From positions 1-6,136 of the forward strand of contig JAIOTL010000251.1 in NCBI GenBank assembly GCA_021106775.1: a stretch of DNA of 6,136 nt, in the 5' to 3' direction. The notes beneath the pieces are model-generated. The model had not been told where the DNA came from and did not search any database. It saw only the letters and a list, made by a program, of their open reading frames with translations. This DNA is from Planctomycetota bacterium. GTDB taxonomy: Bacteria > Planctomycetota > UBA8742 > SKZP01 > JAIOTL01. A program made the position numbers and the translations under genes. Each line of letters opens with the position of its first letter. The first letter of the stretch is position 1. Of this stretch, positions 1-5,298 are shown piece by piece.

Positions 1-83
1 GGTGCAATAAATCCCAAAGCAGCATCAACAACCTCAGGACCGATGCCATCACCCTTGATAACTGCAATATTGTAACTTTTCAT
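1..83 (-). CDS. isocitrate/isopropylmalate dehydrogenase family protein, N-terminal fragment
   Basis: The reverse complement from an ATG at 83-81 reads MKSYNIAVIKGDGIGPEVVD and continues open to the left window edge (27 complete codons visible). The AVIxGDGIGPEVV block is the signature N-terminal strand and loop of the beta-decarboxylating dehydrogenases (3-isopropylmalate, NAD/NADP-isocitrate, homoisocitrate and tartrate dehydrogenases), cytosolic enzymes that oxidise a 2-hydroxy acid with NAD(P) and then decarboxylate it. The visible part cannot separate leucine biosynthesis (LeuB) from an isocitrate-type enzyme, so no symbol is given. The start is chosen because the family motif begins about eight residues after this methionine, as is usual. 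The sequence just upstream on this strand (AAAAGTGGTTATC) holds only a weak SD-like AAGTGG. The gene runs divergently from the histidine kinase gene. The family is near certain and the substrate is undetermined. Confidence 0.88.
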   Translation of the reverse strand, partial: MKSYNIAVIKGDGIGPEVVDAALGFIA

Positions 84-122
84 GATAACCACTTTTAACA
101 TCAATGCAAAAAGGCAGACTTC

Positions 123-151
123 AGGATATGTTTGAAAACCACTTTTGACAA
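123..151 (-). promoter_or_regulatory. candidate sigma70-like promoter for the dehydrogenase gene
   Basis: On the minus strand TTGTCA (151-146, five of six to TTGACA) is followed after exactly 17 bases by TATCCT (128-123, four of six to TATAAT). Transcription would begin near 116 and leave a leader of roughly 33 bases before the ATG at 83. Spacing and position are good but the -10 box is imperfect, and in AT-rich DNA such matches arise by chance. It is a plausible assignment only. Confidence 0.3.
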
Positions 152-298
152 TTTTCCCAGCTTCAAGAATTCTTTACTTGCTCATCATTAAAAAAATCCT
201 CAACGTAACTTCAAGTACGTCTGCGGTTTTCTTAATTCTTCGCAAGCAAATCTCACATAAATCTGGAAAAATGTTTATTCAAAATTCTTTTTCAGAAA

Positions 299-310
299 CA
301 TCCTTGCCTG
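299..310 (+). repeat. dispersed 12-base repeat, copy 1 (CATCCTTGCCTG)
   Basis: CATCCTTGCCTG followed by ATTGAAA (313-319) recurs at 5285-5296 followed by ATTGAAA (5301-5307), both in intergenic DNA. The 5285 copy is the right part of a perfect 8-bp hairpin. Here the left arm is not complementary (AGAAACA in place of ACAGGCA), so this looks like a decayed or half copy of a small interspersed palindromic element. Two copies in one window are suggestive, not proof, of a genome-wide family. Confidence 0.4.
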
Positions 311-450
311 CCATTGAAACCACCCGATATTTATACAAATATTTTTCACTTACACAATATGTTTTTCTAATAAAGAGATATTGAGTGCTCATTTATTTTG
401 AGTATTTACTTTTAAGACTCGAACATTGTATCATAACATTAAGAGTTTTG

Positions 451-470
451 AGTGAATGTGAGTGAATTTG
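451..470 (+). repeat. tandem decamer just upstream of the kinase start
   Basis: AGTGAATGTG is followed directly by AGTGAATTTG, a 10-base tandem repeat with one mismatch, ending one base before the ATG at 472. It occupies the position where an SD site would sit, and no purine-rich SD hexamer is present. With the TTGAGT copies at 381, 398 and 448 it makes a run of GAGT-type boxes that could be a regulator site or slippage product. The function is unknown. Confidence 0.45.
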
Positions 471-471
471 T

Positions 472-2073
472 ATGAAAAGCAGCATAAACACGAGATTAAC
501 CGATATTTCGCTGACTTATATTTTCTTTATCGCAATAGTGATAATTCCGAACCTTGTGTTGGGTTTCTATGGCTACAGCACAATTCGCGGTCATGAAACC
601 GAATCTGAAGAAAATAAGAAAAAAGGGTATGAAGTCATTGTCAAAACCTATATCGGTGAAATTAATACTGAAATCGAAAAATCGGATGAAAATTTCATAA
701 ACACCATGAAATTTAAAACAGTCGAGGAAATGACAGGCAGTTTCGATGGTTTGTTGCAGAATAATAAATGTTATCAGCACTTTATATTTGTAGAAAAAGG
801 TGGGAAATTCACTTTTCAGAAGTCTGCAAACGTTGTTACGAAAGACAATTTCGAAAAAAATTACAGAAATGAACTACTTTCACGTATCGAAGATTATGCA
901 GGTAAATATCCCACTCGATTCATTATCGATTCAGAGGTTGACAACAAACGAACTACATTTTTTTGTTTCAATGCTGTTCTTGCTAATAAACGTGCTGTAA
1001 TCGGAAAAATCGTTTTAATGTACGACCAGCAAGAAATTTTTAGGCAGATTATCAAGAAAAGGTTTGAATCTCTAGAATTCGGTGAAGGAGTCAAGTTAAA
1101 ACTCCATCAGTCCGTAAACAAGAATGTGGCAAGTGACAGGACATGGTTCACAATCGGTTGGCTGGGTTCGATATTTCCATATTGGGACATCACCCTGGAA
1201 GTTGAAAAGATGGAGGATTTTAGGAACAAAGCACGTTCGACTTCGACACTATTTCTGATGATATTTGCGCTGCTTTTCCCGCTAATCGGCGGAGCATTAT
1301 TTGGATTGCGTTACAAACTTCTCAAAGATATGCGTGTTGCACATCTCAAGACAGACTTTATTTCACGCGTTACACATGAGCTTCGCACCCCTTTGACAAG
1401 CATCAAAATGTTTTCGGAAATGCTCGTGATGGAATCTATACCTGAAGAACAGAAGAAAAATTGTATCGGAATTATCCAGCGTGAGACGGAAAGATTGTCA
1501 AAGCTAGTTGACCGGGTACTGAATTTCTCGAAACTTGAATCTCGCAACAAGGTTTTTTCATTTGAACTTGCTGATATCGAGAAAATTGTTGTCGAAACGG
1601 TAAAATTCTTTGAAAAACAAATACCTGACAAAGAATTCAAAATCAAATTATTAAAGGACCAGAGAATCCATAAAGTTATTGTCGATAAAGACGGCATTCG
1701 TGAAATACTTCTGAATCTCATTGAGAATTCGTATAAATATTCGGGTGATGACAAGCAGATATCTGTCAAAATTCAAAAAGATGAAAACGTGATGAAAATT
1801 TTCGTGATTGATAACGGTTTTGGCATTCCACGTGAGGATTTGGGCAGGATTTTCCAGAAATTTTATCGTGTTGACGACCAGATAAACCGCGCAATTGACG
1901 GCACGGGGCTTGGATTGTCGATTTGCAGGGATATTGCGAAGGCTCACGGCGGTGATATAAAAGTTGAAAGCGAGCGTGGTGCGGGTTCGAAGTTTATACT
2001 ATCGATTCCCATAAAATTCAGACCTGCTCAGTGGGCAAAATACCTGGTTAAAAAGAAGTATCCCTGGGAATAA
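472..2073 (+). CDS. membrane-bound sensor histidine kinase
   Basis: The 533-residue product is a two-component sensor that would autophosphorylate on histidine with ATP and pass the phosphate to an aspartate of a response regulator. TM1 spans about residues 14-36 and TM2 about 259-279, framing a periplasmic region of some 220 residues (37-258) that I cannot assign to a known sensor fold. No HAMP domain separates TM2 from the kinase core. The DHp domain has the H-box SRVTHELRTPLTSIK with phospho-acceptor His302. The ATPase domain shows the N-box NLIENSYKYSG (Asn419), G1 DNGFGIP (Asp447), an F-box FQKFYRVD and G2 GTGLGL (477-482), so all catalytic boxes are intact. ATG 472 is the first in-frame start; the nearby GTG and TTG codons are out of frame. 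It lacks an evident SD. No response regulator gene is adjacent, so the kinase is an orphan here. accA follows after 103 bases and is probably a separate unit. Family assignment is firm and the stimulus is unknown. Confidence 0.95.
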   Translation: MKSSINTRLTDISLTYIFFIAIVIIPNLVLGFYGYSTIRGHETESEENKKKGYEVIVKTYIGEINTEIEKSDENFINTMKFKTVEEMTGSFDGLLQNNKCYQHFIFVEKGGKFTFQKSANVVTKDNFEKNYRNELLSRIEDYAGKYPTRFIIDSEVDNKRTTFFCFNAVLANKRAVIGKIVLMYDQQEIFRQIIKKRFESLEFGEGVKLKLHQSVNKNVASDRTWFTIGWLGSIFPYWDITLEVEKMEDFRNKARSTSTLFLMIFALLFPLIGGALFGLRYKLLKDMRVAHLKTDFISRVTHELRTPLTSIKMFSEMLVMESIPEEQKKNCIGIIQRETERLSKLVDRVLNFSKLESRNKVFSFELADIEKIVVETVKFFEKQIPDKEFKIKLLKDQRIHKVIVDKDGIREILLNLIENSYKYSGDDKQISVKIQKDENVMKIFVIDNGFGIPREDLGRIFQKFYRVDDQINRAIDGTGLGLSICRDIAKAHGGDIKVESERGAGSKFILSIPIKFRPAQWAKYLVKKKYPWE

Positions 2074-2140
2074 CACAAGCAAAAATGACGGAACATGGTC
2101 TTTTATCCTTGTTTGTGGGGATTTACGAATTAAAATTAGA

Positions 2141-2154
2141 GTTTTGTTCAAAAC
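2141..2154. promoter_or_regulatory. inverted repeat upstream of accA, possible operator
   Basis: GTTTTG-TT-CAAAAC has perfect 6-base arms separated by two bases and lies 22 bases before the accA ATG, within the likely leader. It is too short and too T/A-rich to be a convincing terminator and no T tract follows. Its position would suit a repressor of fatty-acid synthesis genes, but it does not resemble the published FapR operator consensus. Chance occurrence is quite possible. Confidence 0.25.
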
Positions 2155-2164
2155 GAAAAGTACG

Positions 2165-2170
2165 CGGAGG
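2165..2170 (+). promoter_or_regulatory. Shine-Dalgarno site deciding the accA start
   Basis: CGGAGG ends six bases before the ATG at 2177 and favours that start over the in-frame ATG at 2144, which would add eleven residues (MFKTKSTRRFL) lying across the SD itself and the palindrome at 2141-2154. Confidence 0.85.
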
Positions 2171-2176
2171 TTTTTA

Positions 2177-3160
2177 ATGTCTGAATTTAAAGCCGCTGAT
2201 AAACTCGAATTCGAGGCACCGGTTTTTTCCCTGGATAAAGAAATATACGAACTCGAATATAAACAAAATCGCGGAGCAGGCGATTTCACAAATAAAATCA
2301 AAGAGCTTAAAGCACAAAGAGAGAAAAAACTCACCGAAATCTATAAAAATCTCAGTCCATGGGAAAAAGTTCTTGTATCGCGCTTCCCAGGAAGACCGGG
2401 TGCGGAAGATTACATTGACCTTCTGCTTAGAGACAAATTTGAACTTTATGGTGACCGGGCATTTGGTGATGACCCGGCAATTGCGACGGTTTTCGGATAT
2501 CTTGACGATAGACGCATCCTCATTGTTGCTCATCGAAAAGGTAAGACATTGCGCGACCGGATTGCATGCAATTTCGGCTGTGCCCATCCTGAAGGTTATC
2601 GCAAGGCAATGCACAAGATGAAAATTGCCGAGAAATTCAATATATCGATTTTGACACTGATAAATACACCAGGCGCGTATCCCGGTATTGGTGCGGAGGA
2701 ACGCGGGCAAGCAATGGCAATTGCTGAGAACATGCGTTTCATGGCATCTCTGAATGTTCCGATAATTAATCTGGTGATTGGCGAAGGTGGTTCAGGAGGG
2801 GCGCTTGGCATCGGTGTTGGCGATAAATCACTGTGCATGAGCAACTCATATTATTCTGTGATTTCTCCTGAAGGTTGTGCGTCGATTCTCTGGAAAGACA
2901 GCGCGAAAGCGCCTGATGCAGCGAAAGCTCTCAAGCTCACACCTGAAAACCTTCTCAAAATGGGTTTAATTGACGGTATTGTTAAAGAGCCGGTTGGTGG
3001 TGCTCACAGATATCCTGAGAAGGCGATAAATGCTGCAAGGAAGTTGTTACATACCACTTTCGATGAACTTCAGAAGCTTGATATTGAAAAACTAAAAGCT
3101 AATCGATATGAGAAAATCCGCAAATTCGGCAAATGGACAGAAACCTCCAAAACAAGCTAA
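2177..3160 (+). CDS. accA: acetyl-CoA carboxylase, carboxyltransferase subunit alpha
   Basis: The 327-residue product (E. coli AccA has 319) is the alpha subunit of the heterotetrameric alpha2-beta2 carboxyltransferase, which moves the carboxyl group from carboxybiotin on BCCP to acetyl-CoA to make malonyl-CoA, the first committed step of fatty-acid synthesis in the cytoplasm. Recalled E. coli blocks are present in order: HPEGYRKA (E. coli APEGYRKA), NTPGAYPGIGAEERGQ, VIGEGGSGGALGIGVGD (oxyanion-hole and CoA-site glycines), SVISPEGCASILWK and GGAHRYPE. The N-terminal coiled-coil region (about residues 15-60, rich in K and E) is also typical. The ATG at 2177 is chosen for the GGAGG six bases upstream. 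accD is not adjacent, as in many genomes. The stop TAA overlaps the stop of the convergent ORF by three bases within a hairpin. The gene is clearly more GC-rich (29 of 60 at 2521-2580, 32 of 60 at 2761-2820) than the downstream nuclease block. No truncation or missing motif is seen. Confidence 0.98.
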   Translation: MSEFKAADKLEFEAPVFSLDKEIYELEYKQNRGAGDFTNKIKELKAQREKKLTEIYKNLSPWEKVLVSRFPGRPGAEDYIDLLLRDKFELYGDRAFGDDPAIATVFGYLDDRRILIVAHRKGKTLRDRIACNFGCAHPEGYRKAMHKMKIAEKFNISILTLINTPGAYPGIGAEERGQAMAIAENMRFMASLNVPIINLVIGEGGSGGALGIGVGDKSLCMSNSYYSVISPEGCASILWKDSAKAPDAAKALKLTPENLLKMGLIDGIVKEPVGGAHRYPEKAINAARKLLHTTFDELQKLDIEKLKANRYEKIRKFGKWTETSKTS

Positions 3161-3171
3161 AACTGCTTGTT
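3151..3171. terminator. hairpin across the convergent stop codons, likely terminator
   Basis: AACAAGC (3151-3157) and GCTTGTT (3165-3171) are perfect 7-base arms around a 7-base loop that contains both the accA stop TAA and part of the minus-strand TAG. Read leftward, the stem ends in GCTTGTTTTGG, giving a short T run as in a weak intrinsic terminator for the nuclease unit. Read rightward it is followed by CCCG, so termination of accA would be less efficient. The stem is only about 3 of 7 G/C, hence moderate confidence. Confidence 0.5.
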
Positions 3172-3498
3172 CCCGTCAGGATTCTGAGGAGTGTTTCTCT
3201 GTGAAGAACCTGCAACTTTCGGTGGTGGTGGATTAAACGGGAAAAGTTCTTTTAATCTGTGAGTAAAAGCTTTCACACCAGTTAAATCTTTGACTATCTG
3301 GCTTATATCCGTAAAAGTTTTATTTGATTTAGTCCAATTTGATAATGTTGTTGCCCCATTGGGACAATTTTCAACAAACTTATTAAAATGAGTAATTCCT
3401 GTATTTTCGGGTTTCAAAACTAAACAACCACCTGAATCTAACGTAAAAGTCATTTGTATAAAATCATTCCGGCAAATTATCACATTACCTTCCTTCAT
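3157..3498 (-). CDS. hypothetical protein, probable detached C-terminal part of the nuclease gene
   Basis: I do not recognise the 113-residue product. From an ATG at 3498 it reads MKEGNVIICRNDFIQ and passes through a serine/threonine-, asparagine- and lysine-rich middle (TTLSNWTKSNKTFTDIS). It ends in a proline-rich, charged tail (FNPPPPKVAGSS). No signal peptide or TM helix is visible. Its frame is identical to that of the upstream nuclease ORF. The 54 bases between that ORF's TAA and this ATG are open and translate to a protein-like stretch (VEIKFGEYADAIKNGT). No SD precedes the ATG (AAGAATGGTACA is weak). The simplest reading is that this is the distal domain of one roughly 346-residue protein interrupted by a nonsense codon. 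A separate small gene translated by coupling remains possible. The stop TAG overlaps the accA stop. Confidence 0.5.
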   Translation of the reverse strand: MKEGNVIICRNDFIQMTFTLDSGGCLVLKPENTGITHFNKFVENCPNGATTLSNWTKSNKTFTDISQIVKDLTGVKAFTHRLKELFPFNPPPPKVAGSSQRNTPQNPDGNKQF

Positions 3499-3555
3499 TG
3501 TACCATTCTTAATTGCATCTGCGTATTCACCAAATTTTATTTCAACATTATTTTA
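3499..3555 (-). other. in-frame stop and coding-like linker joining the two minus-strand ORFs
   Basis: On the minus strand the nuclease ORF ends AAC-ATA-TAA (stop at 3555-3553) and the same frame continues AAT-AAT-GTT-GAA-ATA-AAA-TTT without another stop into the ATG at 3498. The linker translates to NNVEIKFGEYADAIKNGT, with a charged/hydrophobic alternation typical of real protein. The two ORFs are exactly in register (3553 minus 3157 is 396, divisible by three). This fits a single substitution creating TAA, a sequencing error, or less likely programmed readthrough. Confidence 0.6.
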
Positions 3556-4200
3556 TATGTTTTTTAGAAGAAAGTTATTCGCTTCTCGTTCATGTACGAT
3601 GCTAATATTTCTACTTCGACCAGAAATTACTTTATAAGAGAAATTTGCACAGTTATTCCAAAAATCCTTAAGGTGATTTCTTGACATACCTTTCATAATA
3701 CTTTCGAAATTATCATCATGTAAATTTATAGTAAAAATATTAATCACTTTCTCTTTTTTAAATGCTAGTGCGTTGCTCTCATTGAATTTTTTCTCTAGAT
3801 ATTTTCTTGAAATATAAAATTTCCATTCCAAACCATTTGTTAAGATACCCCATGGTAAGTCATAATTTGCTTCCATATATTTAGTTAGTTGCTCTTCGTG
3901 TTTATTACTTAAAGTTTCAGATATTGATTTTGCTTCAACAATCAACGAATACTCATCATCTTTGCTTTTAATCACAAAATCAAACCGCTGGTCATTACGC
4001 TTAACTGCTTCTTGCTCCATTTTCACATCTTCAAGTGGGTCAAAACCAAGCATTACCTCAAATAATGGAAATACGATGCAATATTCTGTTCCTTTTTCCT
4101 TCAATCGTTTACACAATTCGTCCCATTCCTCACCATTTTCAGAATGCATTTGCTTAATTCGGTCTAGACGCGCAAGAAAGTTTTGTGCAGTTAGTTCCAT
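3553..4200 (-). CDS. stand-alone type I restriction HsdR-N-like PD-(D/E)XK nuclease domain protein
   Basis: The 215-residue product matches the N-terminal nuclease domain of type I restriction R subunits, which cleave DNA with a Mg-dependent PD-(D/E)XK site. Visible motifs in order are an upstream Glu48 in FPLFEVMLGFDP, Asp74 in RFDFVIK, Glu89-x-Lys91 in LIVEAKSI, the QxxxY motif QLTKY (Gln104 to Tyr108) seen in HsdR and RecB-type nucleases, and the family strand WGILTNGLEWKFY (117-129). The active-site residues appear intact. The SF2 helicase and C-terminal domains of full-length HsdR (about 1000 residues) are absent, and no hsdM or hsdS lies in the window. ATG 4200 is supported by AAGGAG seven bases upstream. 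The gene is AT-rich (17 of 60 G+C at 3661-3720, 15 of 60 at 3721-3780), unlike accA, which suggests transfer. A TAA ends it in frame with the next ORF, so the gene may be truncated. The biological role (defence or otherwise) is inferred only from the family. Confidence 0.85.
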   Translation of the reverse strand: MELTAQNFLARLDRIKQMHSENGEEWDELCKRLKEKGTEYCIVFPLFEVMLGFDPLEDVKMEQEAVKRNDQRFDFVIKSKDDEYSLIVEAKSISETLSNKHEEQLTKYMEANYDLPWGILTNGLEWKFYISRKYLEKKFNESNALAFKKEKVINIFTINLHDDNFESIMKGMSRNHLKDFWNNCANFSYKVISGRSRNISIVHEREANNFLLKNI

Positions 4201-4207
4201 TTTAATG

Positions 4208-4213
4208 CTCCTT
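4208..4213 (-). promoter_or_regulatory. Shine-Dalgarno site of the nuclease gene
   Basis: AAGGAG on the minus strand lies seven bases before the ATG at 4200-4198. It is an ideal site and fixes the start of the nuclease ORF. Confidence 0.8.
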
Positions 4214-4240
4214 TTGAACCAATAAAAAGTTGTAAACTTA

Positions 4241-4270
4241 ATCGTACTTTTTTTTTATAGATATTTCCAA
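4241..4270 (-). promoter_or_regulatory. candidate promoter of the nuclease gene
   Basis: On the minus strand TTGGAA (4270-4265) is followed after 18 bases by TACGAT (4246-4241); each box matches the sigma70 consensus at four of six positions. The spacer holds an A9 tract, which can bend DNA. The leader would be about 33 bases. The call is weak because the background is very AT-rich. Confidence 0.28.
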
Positions 4271-4277
4271 CGTAAAA

Positions 4278-4292
4278 TGATTAAATTAATCA
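4278..4292. promoter_or_regulatory. 15-base palindrome between divergent genes, possible operator
   Basis: TGATTAA-A-TTAATCA is a perfect inverted repeat with 7-base arms. It sits in the 165-base region shared by the leftward nuclease gene and the rightward STAS gene, just upstream of the nuclease gene's candidate -35 box. It could bind a dimeric regulator acting on either gene. The half-site spacing excludes the canonical FNR/CRP layout. Confidence 0.35.
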
Positions 4293-4353
4293 GATGCAAA
4301 ACTGTACATCGTTCATGCAGACTTTTGAAACTTGATGTTCAAACTCGATAAGC

Positions 4354-4358
4354 GGAGG
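4354..4358 (+). promoter_or_regulatory. Shine-Dalgarno site supporting a TTG start
   Basis: GGAGG lies seven bases before TTG 4366. In this frame a TGA stop at 4333-4335 and the absence of any ATG, GTG or TTG between it and 4366 leave TTG as the only reasonable upstream start. Confidence 0.85.
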
Positions 4359-4365
4359 CTCGGTT

Positions 4366-5247
4366 TTGGCTGAATTATCTTTATTACCGCGCGAAATCAA
4401 AAATATCCCCAATGCGATTTTCCTGGAAGTTGCAGGAATTTGCGACGTTACATCCGAAGACAAACTCAAAAATATGTTGGGACGGCTCGTAAAAAGCGGA
4501 TTCGCACGCTTCATCATCGATCTTGCCGGTCTGAAATTCCTCAATTCCAATGGTTTCGCTCAGTTTGTAGCATTGTCAGATAAACTCAGGCAAATCGGCG
4601 GAAAACTCGTGCTTTACGCGGTTCCAAAGGATATTTTCGAAATGTCCCAATATCTCGGGCTTAACGAGTTTTTTGAATTCGCACAGAGTTACGATGAAGG
4701 AATCCAAATCATCGGCGGCATAAATCCCGAATCTTCAACAAATGAGGATTCCTATCCTGAAATTCGCCTTCAAAGTTTCGGACCCCCACCCACACAATCA
4801 CCTTCTGAAGCAAGTAATATGAATTCGACGAAGCATTATAGCCAGCAACAAGGGGAATCTGGCGAGGTCGAGAAGGAAATTGCCAGAATTGCGGTTCTCA
4901 CGCTTACAACAAACATCGTTCTGAACAAGCATTATCCGGTCAAAGTAAGAATCTGTAAAAAAGAGAATTTTACTTCCGAAATTGACAGCACTATCGAAAC
5001 AATATGCTGTGAACATGAATTTATTATTCCTGCAGAGAATCCTTATATTACAATACTTCCAAAATTTCCAGGATGCAAAATCAACCCGATTCATACGAAT
5101 ATTGACGTTAGTATTGATAATTCTGAGTACAGCTTCTGGATATTGCCAACAAATCCCGAACTAATCGGTGAAGCATTTATTCAATTCTGGTATGGCAACG
5201 AAATATTGACTTTTTTGAAAACATTATTGCATCTCAAACAAATCTAA
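4366..5247 (+). CDS. STAS-domain protein (anti-sigma factor antagonist-like) with beta-rich C-terminal domain
   Basis: The 293-residue product begins at TTG with a strong SD. Residues 1-118 form a STAS domain: an initial strand pair (NAIFLEVAGICDVTS), the segment FARFIIDLAGLKFLNSNGFAQFV, and GGKLVLYAVPKDIFEMSQYLGL. In SpoIIAA-type proteins the DSSG loop carries the serine phosphorylated by an anti-sigma kinase. Here the loop is N60-S61-N62-G63, so the serine aligned with that site is kept. A low-complexity linker (120-168; PPPTQSPSEAS, SQQQGESGE) leads to a C-terminal part (about 170-293) of alternating hydrophobic strands (PVKVRI, HEFIIP, YITILP, YSFWILP, AFIQFWYG) that suggests an Ig-like beta sandwich; I do not recognise it as a named family. 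No TM helix is seen, so it is likely cytoplasmic. It probably acts as a protein-interaction switch in partner signalling. The membrane gene follows 146 bases downstream in the same direction. No kinase, phosphatase or sigma gene of a Rsb/SpoIIA module is present. Confidence 0.85.
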   Translation: MAELSLLPREIKNIPNAIFLEVAGICDVTSEDKLKNMLGRLVKSGFARFIIDLAGLKFLNSNGFAQFVALSDKLRQIGGKLVLYAVPKDIFEMSQYLGLNEFFEFAQSYDEGIQIIGGINPESSTNEDSYPEIRLQSFGPPPTQSPSEASNMNSTKHYSQQQGESGEVEKEIARIAVLTLTTNIVLNKHYPVKVRICKKENFTSEIDSTIETICCEHEFIIPAENPYITILPKFPGCKINPIHTNIDVSIDNSEYSFWILPTNPELIGEAFIQFWYGNEILTFLKTLLHLKQI

Positions 5248-5278
5248 ACTTTGTAACAAAAATTTCAATAAATGGTAA

Positions 5279-5298
5279 AACAGGCATCCTTGCCTGTT
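5279..5298. repeat. perfect 8-bp hairpin in the STAS to membrane gene gap (dispersed repeat copy 2)
   Basis: AACAGGCA-TCCT-TGCCTGTT forms an 8-base-pair stem with a four-base loop, 31 bases after the STAS stop. No T tract follows (ATATTG), so it is not a canonical intrinsic terminator, though it might protect or attenuate transcripts. Its right part (5285-5296) is the same 12-mer as at 299-310. Confidence 0.6.

Larger units (their letters stand above)
84..471. other. 388-base divergent intergenic region without a convincing gene
   Basis: This gap separates the leftward dehydrogenase gene from the rightward histidine kinase gene. It is AT-rich (hand count 20 G+C in 181-240). A 79-codon open frame at 145-384 starts with TTG, lacks an SD site, has a composition typical of translated non-coding DNA and resembles no family I know, so I do not call it. 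The region holds a candidate minus-strand promoter (123-151), two copies of AACCACTTTT 50 bases apart (87-96 and 137-146), a 12-base repeat shared with the 5285 region (299-310), three TTGAGT hexamers (381-386, 398-403, 448-453) and a tandem decamer immediately before the kinase gene. No clear plus-strand promoter could be identified. Confidence 0.6.

Noticed and set aside
145..384. 79-codon plus-strand open frame in the first intergenic region
   Set aside because: It starts with TTG without an SD, the translated composition is non-protein-like and it resembles no family known to me. The region carries short repeats better explained as regulatory DNA.
1311..1769. 152-codon frame antisense to the histidine kinase
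   Set aside because: It is the complement of the intact kinase core with all its catalytic motifs, and has no independent domain or ribosome site.
2174..2710. 178-codon frame antisense to accA
   Set aside because: It is a shadow of the highly conserved AccA reading frame; the translation is rich in Cys and Phe with no recognisable motif.
472..3160. Histidine kinase and accA as a functional operon
   Set aside because: The 103-base gap with its own inverted repeat and strong accA SD gives no support for a shared role; co-orientation alone is insufficient.
3962..4225. 87-codon plus-strand frame over the nuclease start
   Set aside because: Serine-rich translation antisense to the conserved PD-(D/E)XK motifs; the nuclease strand has the SD and the family signature.
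4278..4292. Possible FNR/CRP-type site
   Set aside because: The TGAT and ATCA half-sites are separated by seven bases, not the four of an FNR site (TTGAT-N4-ATCAA), so only a generic palindrome is claimed.
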